Positions 22,324 through 31,668 are shown, counted from the first letter of the stretch. The stretch is 64,000 nt of DNA from Ralstonia pickettii (GCF_016466415.2 NZ_CP066771.1:1116001-1180000), one strand, 5' to 3'. Translations and numbers: made by a program. Notes: generated by a model from the letters alone, not told the origin.

Positions 22324-25300
22324 ATGTCAGATTCCCACGCCCAGCCGCCCCGGCCACGCCCGGCGGCGCCCTCCCAGAAATCGCCGAAAGACATGCCGCC
22401 CGCCGAGCGCAAGCCCGGCGGCAATGTGCGTCCGCAGCGCCGCCAAAAGCCCACGCCGGAAGAACTCGCCGCGGCGCTGGAGGCGCGCCGTGCACGTGCG
22501 AACCGCGTCCCGCCGATCACGTTTCCCGAAGCGCTGCCCGTGTCGGCCCGGCGCGACGAGATCGCCCAGGCCATCGCCGCCAATCAAGTGGTGATCGTCT
22601 CAGGCGAGACCGGCTCGGGCAAAACCACCCAGTTGCCGAAGATCTGCTTGTCGATCGGGCGAGGCATTGGCGCGGGCGGTACCGGGCTGATCGGCCATAC
22701 GCAGCCGCGCCGGATCGCAGCGACGTCTACGGCCAAGCGCATCGCGCAGGAAATCGGCACGCCGGTGGGCGAGCACGTGGGCTTCCAGGTTCGCTTTAAC
22801 GACACGCTGTCGGCGGGGGCGTCGGTCAAGCTCATGACCGACGGCATCTTGCTGGCCGAGACGCAGAACGATCCGCTGCTGCGCGCTTACGACACGATCA
22901 TCATCGACGAGGCGCACGAACGCAGCCTCAACATTGACTTCCTGATCGGCTATCTCAAGCAGCTTTTGCCGCGCCGGCCCGACCTGAAGGTGATCATCAC
23001 CTCGGCGACCATCGACGCGCAGCGGTTTGCCGAGCACTTTGCTGGCCCGAAGGGGCCGGCGCCCGTCATTGAAGTCAGCGGCCGGTTGTATCCGGTCGAG
23101 GTGCGCTACCGCCCGATCCAGCGCGACGAGAAGGACAAGGAGCGCGATCTTTACGAGGCGCTCGTCGATGCGGTGGACGAACTCGCTCGCGAAGGCCCTG
23201 GCGACGTGCTCATCTTCCTGCCGGGCGAGCGCGAGATTCGCGAGGCGGCCGAGGCGCTGCGCAAGCACCATCCGGCGCATACCGAAATCCTGCCGTTGTT
23301 TGCGCGCCTGTCTGTGCAGGAGCAGGAACGTGTGTTCCGGCCGTCCAACGCCCGGCGCATCGTGCTGGCGACCAATGTGGCCGAGACCTCGCTGACGGTC
23401 CCGGGCATTCGCTACGTGGTCGATACGGGGCTGGCGCGCGTGAAGCGTTATTCGTATCGCAACAAGGTCGAGCAACTGCAGATTGAACCGGTATCGCAGG
23501 CTGCGGCCAATCAGCGCGCGGGTCGTTGCGGCCGGGTCGCCGACGGCGTCTGCATTCGCCTGTATGACGAGGCGGATTTCATTGCGCGGCCGCGTTTTAC
23601 CGATCCGGAAATACTGCGTTCGTCGCTGGCGGCGGTCATCCTGCGCATGAAGGCGCTGCGGCTGACGGATGTCGAGCAGTTCCCCTTCATCGAGCCGCCG
23701 CTGGGCCGTGCCATTGCCGACGGCTATCAGCTGCTGCAAGAACTCGGGGCGGTCGACGACGAAAACGCGCTGACCCCGCTGGGCAGGCAGGTGGCCCGGC
23801 TGCCGCTGGACCCGCGGGTGGCGCGGATGATCCTGGCAGGCCGCGACCACCAATGTCTGCGCGAGATGCTCATCATCGCGAGCGCCTTGTCCGTTCAAGA
23901 CCCGCGCGAGCGCCCGCAGGAACTGCAACAGCAGGCCGATCAGGCGCACCGGCAGTTTGCTGATGAAAAATCCGAGTTCCTCGGCTGGGTCAAGCTCTGG
24001 AAGTGGTTTGAAGAAGCCGTTGCACACAAGAAGTCGAACAAGCAACTGCAGGACCAGTGCCGCTTGCACTTCCTGTCGCATGTGCGGCTGCGCGAATGGC
24101 GCGACGTGCATTCGCAGTTGCATACCACGGTGGCGGAGCAGGGCTGGAAGCTCAACGAGTCCGATCCGACGTATGAGCAGTTACACCTGGCGTTGCTGAC
24201 GGGCTTGCTCGGCAACATCGGAGTGCGCATCGAGGAGGCAGACGGAAAAGGCCGCGAATACCTCGGCGCGCGCGGCATCAAGTTCTTCCTGTGGCCGGGT
24301 TCGGTCATCGCGCGCAAGGCCGGCAAGTGGGTCGTGGCAGGCGAGTTGGTCGAGACCAGCCGCCTGTTCGGCCGCACGCTGGCGCGCATCGAGCCGGAAT
24401 GGGTGGAAAAGGTCGGCGCGCATCTGTTGAAGGTGTCGTGGAGCGATCCGCATTGGGAAAAGAAGGCCGGCCAAGTGATGGCCTTCGAGCGGGGCACGCT
24501 GTACGGTCTGCCGATCTATCAACAGCGCCGTGTGCACTTCGGGCCGATGCAGCCGAAGGAGGCGCGCGAGATGTTCATCCGCCGTGCGCTGGTCGATGGC
24601 GAGTTCGAAACGCGCCTGCCGTTCTTCACGCACAACCAGCGCTTGGTGCGCGAGATCGAAAACCTCGAACACAAGTCACGCCGACAAGACGTGCTGGTGG
24701 ACGACGAACTGATCTACGCGTTCTACGACAGCCAGATCCCGGCGGACATCTACAACACCGTGTCGTTCGAGCGCTGGTACGCCGAAGCCGCCGGCGCGGG
24801 CGGCAAAAGCGGGCAGAAGCTGCTGTACCTGAATCGCGATGACCTCATGCGGCATGAGGCGGCCGGCATCACGACCGACCTGTTCCCGAAGGTGCTGCCG
24901 ATTGCCGGCATCGACATGGGCCTGACGTATCACTTCGAGCCCGGCAGCCCCCGCGATGGCGTGACGCTCACCGTGCCGCTGTATGCGCTCAACCAGGTGC
25001 CCGCGCAGCGCACTGAATGGCTGGTGCCGGGCATGCTCAAGGAGAAGGTGCATCTGTTGCTGAAGAGTCTGCCGCAGAAGCTGCGCCGCCATTGCGTGCC
25101 GTTGCCAGACTATGCCGCCGGATTCGTGTCGCGCGTGCGGTTGGGCGATGGCGACCTGCTCGACCGCTTGATTGCCGACGTGCGCGAGCAGACTGGCATC
25201 GCCCTCAAGCGCGCCGACTTCAAGCTCGAGACGCTGCCCGCGCATCATTTCATGAACTTCAAGGTGATCGACGAGCACGGTCGCCAGCTAGACATGGGGC

Positions 25301-26325
25301 GCAATCTGGCCCAGTTGCGGGCGGAACTCGGCGGCCGCGCGCAGCAGACGTTCCAGTCGATCGCGGCACAGGATGCTGCCGTGGCCGGTGCCCAGAACGA
25401 CGGCGCCAAGCCAGGAAAGGCAGGTAAGAGCGGCAAATCGGAAGCGCCGGCCAACGCCGCGCTGTACTCGGGCCTGACGACCTGGAACTTCGGCGAGTTG
25501 CCGGAACTGCTGGAAGTCCGCAAAGGCAACCAGACGCTGTTCGGCTACCCGGCACTTGTCGATGCCGGTGACCACTGCGATGTGGAGGTCTTCGATGATC
25601 CGGCGGAAGCCACCCGCATCCATCGCCTGGGCTTGCGACGGCTGTTTGCGATCCAGCTGCGCGAACCGTTGAAATACCTGGAAAAGAACATCCCAGGCTT
25701 GTCGCAGATGGCCATCCAGTTCATGAACCTCGGCACGCAGGACGATCTGCGCGACCAGATTCTGGATGCCACGCTGGAGCGCGCCTGCCTGCAAGACCCG
25801 CTGCCCACCGATGACGCCAGTTTCGGCGCGCGCAAGGACGAAAGCCGCGCGCGCCTGACGTTGCTGGCGCAGGAAATCGCACGGCTGGTCGGCGCCATCC
25901 TGGCCGAATACGCGCAACTGCCGCGCAAGCTGCAGATCGCCAAGCCGTTTGCTGCGGCCACCGCCGATATCGACGCGCAGCTCAAGACGCTGATGCACAA
26001 GCGCTTTATCGAGGCAACGCCGTATGCGCAGTTGACGCACTTCCCCCGCTACCTGAAGGGCATCGCGCTGCGCATCGACAAGCTCAAGGCGGACCCGGCG
26101 CGCGACACGCAGCGCATGCAAGAGATGGCGCCGCTCATCCAGCAATATCAACGCGCGGAAAAGGCGCTGCGCGTGCAAGGTCAGGGCGGCAATGACCCGC
26201 GCATGGAGGAATTCCGCTGGATGCTCGAGGAGTTGCGCATCGCCCTGTTTGCACAGGAACTGCGCACGCCGGTGCCGATGTCGGTCAAACGGCTGCAGAA
26301 GGTGTGGGAATCGATGCAGCGATAG
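22324..26325 (+). CDS. hrpA: ATP-dependent RNA helicase HrpA
   Basis: DEAH-box helicase of 1333 residues, the usual large size for HrpA. Walker A GETGSGKTTQLPKI near residue 97, motif II IIIDEAHERSLN, motif III TSATID, and motif VI NQRAGRCGRVADGVC. After the helicase core come the HA2/OB-fold region and a long C-terminal DUF3418 domain. In E. coli HrpA is linked to fimbrial mRNA processing and to rescue of stalled ribosomes; the role here is inferred. It is divergent from argA with a short gap that contains a TATAAT about 14 bases before its ATG. Confidence 0.95.
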   Translation: MSDSHAQPPRPRPAAPSQKSPKDMPPAERKPGGNVRPQRRQKPTPEELAAALEARRARANRVPPITFPEALPVSARRDEIAQAIAANQVVIVSGETGSGKTTQLPKICLSIGRGIGAGGTGLIGHTQPRRIAATSTAKRIAQEIGTPVGEHVGFQVRFNDTLSAGASVKLMTDGILLAETQNDPLLRAYDTIIIDEAHERSLNIDFLIGYLKQLLPRRPDLKVIITSATIDAQRFAEHFAGPKGPAPVIEVSGRLYPVEVRYRPIQRDEKDKERDLYEALVDAVDELAREGPGDVLIFLPGEREIREAAEALRKHHPAHTEILPLFARLSVQEQERVFRPSNARRIVLATNVAETSLTVPGIRYVVDTGLARVKRYSYRNKVEQLQIEPVSQAAANQRAGRCGRVADGVCIRLYDEADFIARPRFTDPEILRSSLAAVILRMKALRLTDVEQFPFIEPPLGRAIADGYQLLQELGAVDDENALTPLGRQVARLPLDPRVARMILAGRDHQCLREMLIIASALSVQDPRERPQELQQQADQAHRQFADEKSEFLGWVKLWKWFEEAVAHKKSNKQLQDQCRLHFLSHVRLREWRDVHSQLHTTVAEQGWKLNESDPTYEQLHLALLTGLLGNIGVRIEEADGKGREYLGARGIKFFLWPGSVIARKAGKWVVAGELVETSRLFGRTLARIEPEWVEKVGAHLLKVSWSDPHWEKKAGQVMAFERGTLYGLPIYQQRRVHFGPMQPKEAREMFIRRALVDGEFETRLPFFTHNQRLVREIENLEHKSRRQDVLVDDELIYAFYDSQIPADIYNTVSFERWYAEAAGAGGKSGQKLLYLNRDDLMRHEAAGITTDLFPKVLPIAGIDMGLTYHFEPGSPRDGVTLTVPLYALNQVPAQRTEWLVPGMLKEKVHLLLKSLPQKLRRHCVPLPDYAAGFVSRVRLGDGDLLDRLIADVREQTGIALKRADFKLETLPAHHFMNFKVIDEHGRQLDMGRNLAQLRAELGGRAQQTFQSIAAQDAAVAGAQNDGAKPGKAGKSGKSEAPANAALYSGLTTWNFGELPELLEVRKGNQTLFGYPALVDAGDHCDVEVFDDPAEATRIHRLGLRRLFAIQLREPLKYLEKNIPGLSQMAIQFMNLGTQDDLRDQILDATLERACLQDPLPTDDASFGARKDESRARLTLLAQEIARLVGAILAEYAQLPRKLQIAKPFAAATADIDAQLKTLMHKRFIEATPYAQLTHFPRYLKGIALRIDKLKADPARDTQRMQEMAPLIQQYQRAEKALRVQGQGGNDPRMEEFRWMLEELRIALFAQELRTPVPMSVKRLQKVWESMQR

Positions 26326-26441
26326 CTGCCGATGCGTTGTCAGGCGCTGAGAAAGTTCCCGCTTTCTTTTTTTGATTTGTGTCAGCGATGGCCTAAACGC
26401 CAGCGCTAAAATGAAAAGCTAAGTTGCTGAATCTTCTCGTT

Positions 26442-27437
26442 ATGTCTGCCTTGCGCGTCTCGTTTGCCTCCCGTTGGTTTTCCACGCTGGTCCTGTCGGC
26501 CGCTGCGCTCATGGCAGCGCATGCGGCGCGTGCCGAAGTCGTCACCGTGCTCAATTCGGGCGACGCAAGCGTCTCTTTGATCGACAAGGACACCCGCAAG
26601 GTGCTGGAGACGTTCCCAATCGGCAAGGAGCCGCATCACCTGATCGCCACGCCCGACGAAAAGTCGTTGATCGTCGCGAACGCCGTCGGCAACGATCTGG
26701 TGTTCCTCGACCCTGTCACGGGCAAGATCCAGCAGCGCGTGCCGCACATTGACGATCCGTATCAGATTGGCTTTTCGCCTGACCAGAAGTGGTTTCTGAC
26801 CACGGGCAACCGTCTAGACCGCATCGATATTTATCGCTGGGACGGCCACGCCCTGACCATCGCCAAACAGATTCCGGCGGCCAAGACGCCCAGCCACATT
26901 GCGTTTACCGCCGACAGCAAGATCGCGTTCGTCACCGTGCAGGATTCCAACGAGGTGATGGCCATCGACCTGCCCACGCAGAACGTGATGTGGCGCATGA
27001 CCATTGGTTCTGCGCCGGCCGGCGTGTGGGTGACGACCGATCAGAAATACTTGCTGGTCGGCATGACCGGCGCCGATTACGTCGAAGTGATCGATTGGCA
27101 CAACCGCACCAGCGTCAAGCGCATTCCGACCGGCAAGGGCGCGCATAACTTCCGCGCGCTGGGCGACAAGCGCCACTTGTTCCTGTCGAACCGCGTGTCG
27201 GGCACGATCAGCATCATCGATCAGCAAACGCTGACCAAGGTGGGCGACATCACCGGTCTGCCGCCCGGCCCTGACGACATGGAGTTGACCGCCGACGGCA
27301 AGCAGCTTTGGGTGACCTGCCGCTGGGCCAAGCGCGTGGCGATCGTCGATGTTGCCAGCCGCAAGGTTGTGGAAGAGATCAAGGTCGGGCGCTCGCCGCA
27401 CGGCATTTACTTCCGCTCGCGCGCTCCGCTGATCTGA
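26442..27437 (+). CDS. exported YVTN-type beta-propeller protein
   Basis: A 331-residue protein with a signal peptide ending HAARA (cleavage after about residue 31). The mature part is a seven-bladed propeller of the YVTN/NHL kind, with repeats like VTVLNSGDASVSLIDKDTRK, EVIDWHNRTSVKRIPTGKG and VAIVDVASRKVVEEIKVGRS. Proteins of this kind act as periplasmic scaffolds or as partners of redox enzymes; nothing here names a substrate. A TTG at 26424 would add six residues, but the ATG gives a clean signal peptide. The deacetylase gene starts 11 bases after the stop, so the two exported proteins are probably co-expressed. Confidence 0.8.
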   Translation: MSALRVSFASRWFSTLVLSAAALMAAHAARAEVVTVLNSGDASVSLIDKDTRKVLETFPIGKEPHHLIATPDEKSLIVANAVGNDLVFLDPVTGKIQQRVPHIDDPYQIGFSPDQKWFLTTGNRLDRIDIYRWDGHALTIAKQIPAAKTPSHIAFTADSKIAFVTVQDSNEVMAIDLPTQNVMWRMTIGSAPAGVWVTTDQKYLLVGMTGADYVEVIDWHNRTSVKRIPTGKGAHNFRALGDKRHLFLSNRVSGTISIIDQQTLTKVGDITGLPPGPDDMELTADGKQLWVTCRWAKRVAIVDVASRKVVEEIKVGRSPHGIYFRSRAPLI

Positions 27438-27448
27438 GTTCTACGACG

Positions 27449-28279
27449 ATGAAATCCGGCCTGTCGATGTTGCGCAAGGCCGCCGCCACGGTGGCGCTGG
27501 GGTTGTGTGCGTTGGCTACGGCGGCCCCCGGTGGGGTGAATGCCGGCGCGTGCAAAGGCACCGTCTACCTGACGTTCGATACCGGCAGCATGAGCCAAGC
27601 GGAGTTGATTGCCGACACGCTGCGCCGCCATCGCATCCACGCCACGTTCTTCCTCGCCAACGAAAAGACCATCCACGGCGACAGCACGCTGGATGACCGT
27701 TGGGCAGCGTATTGGAAATCGCTTGCTGCCGACGGCCACGCCTTCGGTACGCACACCTTCGATCACGTTTACTACAAGGGCGAGGCGGGTGCGGGCAAGG
27801 TCCGCTTCCGGCCGCAGTTTGGCGAGCAGGGCAGCCGCAATGTCGTGTGGGGCGAGCCTGAATTCTGCGCGGAGCTCAAACACAGCGCCGAGCGGTTCAA
27901 AGCCATGACCGGTCAGCCGATGGACCCGCTGTGGCGGGCGCCGGGAGGTCACCTGTCGGCGACGACCGAGGCCTGGGCCAAGCAATGCGGGTTTGCGCAT
28001 GTGGCTTGGGCGCCCGCCGGTTTCCTGGGCGACGAGTTGCCGTCAGACCGTTATCCGAACGACGCCTTGCTGCAGAAGGCACTGTCCAACCTGCGCGATG
28101 GCGACATCACCATGGCGCATCTGGGCATCTGGTCGCGCAAGGATCCGTGGGCGCCAGCCGACTTGGAACCGCTGATCGCCGGTCTGGAACGCAAGGGTTT
28201 CTGCTTCGCCACGCTGCGCGATCATCCGCAGTACCAGGCATGGTTTGCCGCCCACCCGGCACACACAGCGGCACGCTGA
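27449..28279 (+). CDS. exported polysaccharide deacetylase family protein
   Basis: A 276-residue NodB-homology protein with an N-terminal signal (ALGLCALATAAPGGVNA). Motif 1 reads VYLTFDTGSMSQ: the catalytic first aspartate (residue 44) is kept, but the second Asp of the usual TFDDG is Thr. Motif 2 is FGTHTFDH with both metal-binding histidines, and motif 3 is LWRAPGGH. Members remove N-acetyl groups from polysaccharides or peptidoglycan; the substrate here is unknown. It lies between the propeller gene and a membrane hydroxylase gene, with a one-base gap before the latter. Confidence 0.82.
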   Translation: MKSGLSMLRKAAATVALGLCALATAAPGGVNAGACKGTVYLTFDTGSMSQAELIADTLRRHRIHATFFLANEKTIHGDSTLDDRWAAYWKSLAADGHAFGTHTFDHVYYKGEAGAGKVRFRPQFGEQGSRNVVWGEPEFCAELKHSAERFKAMTGQPMDPLWRAPGGHLSATTEAWAKQCGFAHVAWAPAGFLGDELPSDRYPNDALLQKALSNLRDGDITMAHLGIWSRKDPWAPADLEPLIAGLERKGFCFATLRDHPQYQAWFAAHPAHTAAR

Positions 28280-28280
28280 C

Positions 28281-29255
28281 ATGTTCGACTGGATCGCCGA
28301 CACCTTCACCCAAGCGCAGGATGTGCTCTTCCAGCACGTCGTGATGCCGATCACCTATGCCGTCGGCCTGGGTGGTTACGTCGAAGATGCCTACCCCGGC
28401 ACGGAATGGCTGCTGATGGGGTTGGTGCAGATCGCGGTGCTGCTGCTGATCTTCCGTCCGCTGGAGCGCTGGCGTCCGGTGGAGCCGCTGCAAGACCGCA
28501 AGGCCGTGCGTGCCGACATCTTCTACACGCTCTTTCACCGGCTCGGTTTCTTCCCGCTGCTGATGTTTTTCACGCTGCAGCCGCTGATCGACGACCTCGA
28601 CGGCAAGCTGCGCTTCTGGGGCTGGGCGCATCTGAACGTGGAGGACTGGTGGCCGGGCGTTACGTCCGTCGCCGCCGTCAGCTTTCTGATCTATCTAGTG
28701 TTGTTCGACCTGCTCGACTACTGGTATCACCGCCTGTCACACAAGTTTCACTGGTGGTGGAACCTGCATTCGTTGCATCACAGTCAGCAGCAGATGACGC
28801 TGTGGTCGGATGACCGCAACCACATCCTCGACGATGTATTGCGTGGTGCGGTGTTTGCCATCGCGGCGCTGGTCATCGGGGTTGAGCCTTCGCAGTACGT
28901 GCTGCTGGTCGCCATTTCACAGTTGCTGCAGAGTCTTCAGCATGCCAACGTGCGGCTGCATTTCGGCTGGCTCGGCGACCGGCTGCTGATCTCGCCCCGC
29001 TTTCATCGGCTGCATCACGCCATCGGGCTGGGGCACGAGGTGCCCGGCAAGCCTGGTGTGCTGGGCGGATGCAATTTTGGCGTGCTGTTCCCATGGTGGG
29101 ACATGCTGTTCGGCACCGCCATCTTCTCGCCGGAGTACCACGCCACCGGTATCCGCGATCAGCTTCCCGCGCCCCACGGGCACTCGCGCGACTACGGGCG
29201 CGGCGTGCTGCGTCAGCAGTGGCTCGGCGTTAAGCGCCTGTTCGGTCGCGCCTAA
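28281..29255 (+). CDS. fatty acid hydroxylase / sterol desaturase family membrane protein
   Basis: A 324-residue integral membrane protein with several hydrophobic helices (AVSFLIYLVLFDLLDYWYH) and the histidine clusters of the di-iron hydroxylase superfamily: YHRLSHKFH, LHSLHHSQ, HANVRLHFGW and HRLHHA. Such enzymes hydroxylate or desaturate lipids at the membrane. It starts one base after the deacetylase stop (TGACATG), so translation is probably coupled. The substrate is unknown. The linkage to an exported deacetylase suggests envelope lipid or glycolipid modification, which is inference. Confidence 0.85.
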   Translation: MFDWIADTFTQAQDVLFQHVVMPITYAVGLGGYVEDAYPGTEWLLMGLVQIAVLLLIFRPLERWRPVEPLQDRKAVRADIFYTLFHRLGFFPLLMFFTLQPLIDDLDGKLRFWGWAHLNVEDWWPGVTSVAAVSFLIYLVLFDLLDYWYHRLSHKFHWWWNLHSLHHSQQQMTLWSDDRNHILDDVLRGAVFAIAALVIGVEPSQYVLLVAISQLLQSLQHANVRLHFGWLGDRLLISPRFHRLHHAIGLGHEVPGKPGVLGGCNFGVLFPWWDMLFGTAIFSPEYHATGIRDQLPAPHGHSRDYGRGVLRQQWLGVKRLFGRA

Positions 29256-29332
29256 GGCCTTCGCGGGGCGGCGCCTGCGTAATTTCTGCGCGCTGTGCTA
29301 GGCTGTCCGCTCCCGGATTTTCCGACTTCTGC

Positions 29333-30190
29333 ATGAACGACCTGATTCGCTCATTTGGCCGCGCGCTGCTTTCGCAACTGCATCCGCGCATGCTGTTCCT
29401 GACTGTCATGCCGTTTGTCGTGGCTGTCGTTGTTTGGGGCGGCGTGCTGTATTTTGGCTGGGATGCCATGAACGGCATGGCCCGTAACGCCGTGGAAGGC
29501 TGGGCTTTCATGGGCTGGATCAAGAGCGGCCTGAACGCCATTGGCATGGCGGGGCTGTGGTCGGCCATCGCGCCGCTGCTCGTCATCACCTTGCTCGTTC
29601 CGGTGATCGTTGTGTCGATTCTTGTGCTGGTCAGCGTTGCGTCGGTGCCGGTGGTCATGCGTTTTCTTGATCGGAGCTATCCGCAGCTCGAACGTCGCAA
29701 GGGCGGCTCGTTGCTGGGCAGCCTGACGCATGCGCTGCTGTGCACGCTGGTGGTCATTCTCGTGGCCATCGTCACGCTGCCGTTGTGGCTGATCCCGCCA
29801 TTCTTCGCGCTGATCCCGCCGCTGCTATGGGGTTGGCTTACATACCGCTTGATGACGTACGACGCGCTCGCTGACCACGCTACCGCTGAAGAGCGCCGCG
29901 CGATCATGCAGCGCTATCGGCTGCCGCTCCTTGGCATTGGCGTGGCCGTTGGCATGCTGGGCTCGGCGCCGACGCTGCTGTGGGTATCGTCGGTGGTGAC
30001 GATTGTGCTGTTTCCGATCATCGCCATCGCGGTCATCTGGCTGTATGTGCTCATCTTTATTTTCTCGGCGCTGTGGTTCGGACATTTCTGCTTGCGTGCG
30101 CTGACGCGTCTGCGAGCCGAAGCGCCGCCTGCGCGTATGGTCGAGGCCAGCGTCATCGAGGTCACGACCATCGAACTGCCTCGCGAATAA
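29333..30190 (+). CDS. EI24 domain-containing membrane protein
   Basis: A 285-residue protein with about six hydrophobic segments (MPFVVAVVVWGGVLYFGW; LLVITLLVPVIVVSILVLVS; LLCTLVVILVAIVTLPLWLI; LLWVSSVVTIVLFPIIAIAV). It resembles the EI24/CysZ-like family found in Burkholderiaceae. CysZ transports sulphate in enterobacteria, but no cysteine-pathway gene is near here, so that role should not be assumed. It lies 77 bases after the hydroxylase gene and 21 bases before the MoCF-type gene. Confidence 0.75.
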   Translation: MNDLIRSFGRALLSQLHPRMLFLTVMPFVVAVVVWGGVLYFGWDAMNGMARNAVEGWAFMGWIKSGLNAIGMAGLWSAIAPLLVITLLVPVIVVSILVLVSVASVPVVMRFLDRSYPQLERRKGGSLLGSLTHALLCTLVVILVAIVTLPLWLIPPFFALIPPLLWGWLTYRLMTYDALADHATAEERRAIMQRYRLPLLGIGVAVGMLGSAPTLLWVSSVVTIVLFPIIAIAVIWLYVLIFIFSALWFGHFCLRALTRLRAEAPPARMVEASVIEVTTIELPRE

Positions 30191-30211
30191 TCAGAAACCA
30201 TCGGAACTGAC

Positions 30212-31030
30212 ATGGCTTTCGGCATGATCATCATCGGCGACGAGATTCTCTCCGGCCGCCGCGAAGACAAACACCTGCGCAAGCTGATCGAAGTGCTGGG
30301 CGAGCGCGGCCTGGCGTTGGAATGGGCCGAGTACGTCGGCGACGAGCCAGCGCGCATCACGAACGTACTCAAGCGGACGTTCGCCAGCGATGACGTGGTG
30401 TTCTGCACCGGCGGCATCGGCGCCACGCCCGATGACCACACACGCCAATGCGCCGCGGCTGCGCTGGGCGTGCCGTTGGAGCTGCATCCGGAAGCGCGCG
30501 AGCAGATCACGCTGCGCATCATCGAGTCGGCCAACGGCGACCCGGTCAAGGCGGACGTCTCAACGCCCGAAAACCAGCACCGCTTCAAGATGGGCGAGTT
30601 TCCGCAGGGCGCGCGCATCATCCCCAACAGCTATAACCGCATCCCCGGTTTCTCGGTCGCGCATCACCATTTCATGCCGGGCTTCCCGGTGATGGCGTGG
30701 CCGATGATGGAGTGGGTGCTCGACACCTATTACGCCGATCAATTCCACCGCGCGCCGCGCGAGGAGCGCTCGTTCCTGGTGTTTGGCCTGCCGGAGTCGC
30801 GGCTTACACCGCTGATGGAGCGCATCGAAGCGGAGTTCGATGGCGTGAAGGTCTTCAGTCTGCCCAGCGTGGGGGATGCAGCGCGCGGTGAGCGCTATGC
30901 CCGCTCGCACATCGACCTGGGCGTCAAGGGCTCACCGGAAGCCGTGGCGCGCGCCTATGCGATGCTGCGAGAGGGCGCGGTGGCGCTGGGTGGTGAGATT
31001 TTCGAGGCGGACGCCAGCGCGGCGTCCTGA
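30212..31030 (+). CDS. MoCF/CinA-N type molybdopterin-binding domain protein
   Basis: A 272-residue protein of the CinA N-terminal/MoaB-MogA fold: MAFGMIIIGDEILSGRREDKH at the start, then FCTGGIGATPDDHTR, the sequence that binds molybdopterin or a nucleotide in this fold. The C-terminal nicotinamide-nucleotide deamidase domain of full CinA is absent, so it is a stand-alone form. These are often annotated as competence/damage-inducible proteins, but the true activity of the short form is unknown. It ends just before the convergent rhodanese gene. Confidence 0.85.
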   Translation: MAFGMIIIGDEILSGRREDKHLRKLIEVLGERGLALEWAEYVGDEPARITNVLKRTFASDDVVFCTGGIGATPDDHTRQCAAAALGVPLELHPEAREQITLRIIESANGDPVKADVSTPENQHRFKMGEFPQGARIIPNSYNRIPGFSVAHHHFMPGFPVMAWPMMEWVLDTYYADQFHRAPREERSFLVFGLPESRLTPLMERIEAEFDGVKVFSLPSVGDAARGERYARSHIDLGVKGSPEAVARAYAMLREGAVALGGEIFEADASAAS

Positions 31031-31046
31031 CGCTCACCGGCGCGCC

Positions 31047-31523
31047 TCAGGCACCGTGCCAGGGCAGGCCTCGGAAACACCAGCCCTCCACGGTCTTGCG
31101 ATGGCCTTCGGTGTCTTTTGCACCCTCAAAACCTTCCAGCACATCCATGGCTGCCGCGTAACCGGCCTGTGCGGCGGCCGTTGCTGCATGCTTGGAGCGC
31201 GCTGCGCTGCGGCACAGGAACAGCACTGGCGCATCTTTCGGCACGGCAGCCTCGAGCGCGCTCAGGAAGTTGGCGTTGCGCGCGCCGCCCGGATACTGAT
31301 TCCACTCCACATGGACAAACTGGCCCGGCGAAATGTCGGGCGTGCCAACCCAGTCGAGTTCAGCGCGCGTGCGCACGTCCACCAGGCGCGCCTGCGGGTC
31401 GGCGGCCAACAACGCGGCAGCCTCTTGCGGCGACAGCGCGCCGAAGTACGGCAGCTGGTCTGCCTCACGGCGGGCGGCGGCAGCCTCTAGCAGGGACTCG
31501 CGGGTCAGCGTGGTGGCAGTCAT
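31047..31523 (-). CDS. rhodanese-like domain protein
   Basis: A 158-residue single rhodanese domain. The conserved features are LVDVRTRAELDWVG and the active-site loop LFLCRSAARSKHAA, with the catalytic cysteine in CRSAARS. Rhodaneses carry sulphane sulphur on that cysteine; the acceptor is unknown. There is no signal peptide, so it is cytoplasmic. It is transcribed away from glnA, and the NtrC-type sites at 31620-31668 lie only about 100 bases upstream of its start, so nitrogen control of this gene is possible but unproven. Confidence 0.88.
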   Translation of the reverse strand: MTATTLTRESLLEAAAARREADQLPYFGALSPQEAAALLAADPQARLVDVRTRAELDWVGTPDISPGQFVHVEWNQYPGGARNANFLSALEAAVPKDAPVLFLCRSAARSKHAATAAAQAGYAAAMDVLEGFEGAKDTEGHRKTVEGWCFRGLPWHGA

Positions 31524-31619
31524 GGTGATCAGGGGCGGGTGAAAGAGGAAGCCATCATTTTAGCGCCGCCGTCACATAGCGCGGGCGAAAATCCCCGCGA
31601 TGGTGCGTGCACGACCCAC

Positions 31620-31638
31620 TTGCACAAAAGAGGTGCGG
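31620..31638 (+). promoter_or_regulatory. NtrC-type enhancer site 1 upstream of glnA
   Basis: TTGCACAAAAGAGGTGCGG. It keeps both half-sites of the enterobacterial NtrC operator (TTGCAC then GGTGC) with the right spacing. It lies about 190 bases upstream of the sigma-54 -24/-12 element. Confidence 0.7.
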
Positions 31639-31649
31639 ATAGCATTTTC

Positions 31650-31668
31650 ATGCACCGTTTATGTGCGT
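31650..31668 (+). promoter_or_regulatory. NtrC-type enhancer site 2 upstream of glnA
   Basis: ATGCACCGTTTATGTGCGT, a second dyad of the TGCACC-N5-TGTGC type. Its centre is exactly 30 bp from site 1, about three helical turns, so two NtrC dimers could bind on the same face of the DNA. Confidence 0.7.

Noticed and set aside
29333-30190. Naming the EI24 protein as sulphate transporter CysZ
   Set aside because: No sulphur-assimilation gene is nearby, and the resemblance is only at fold and hydrophobicity level.
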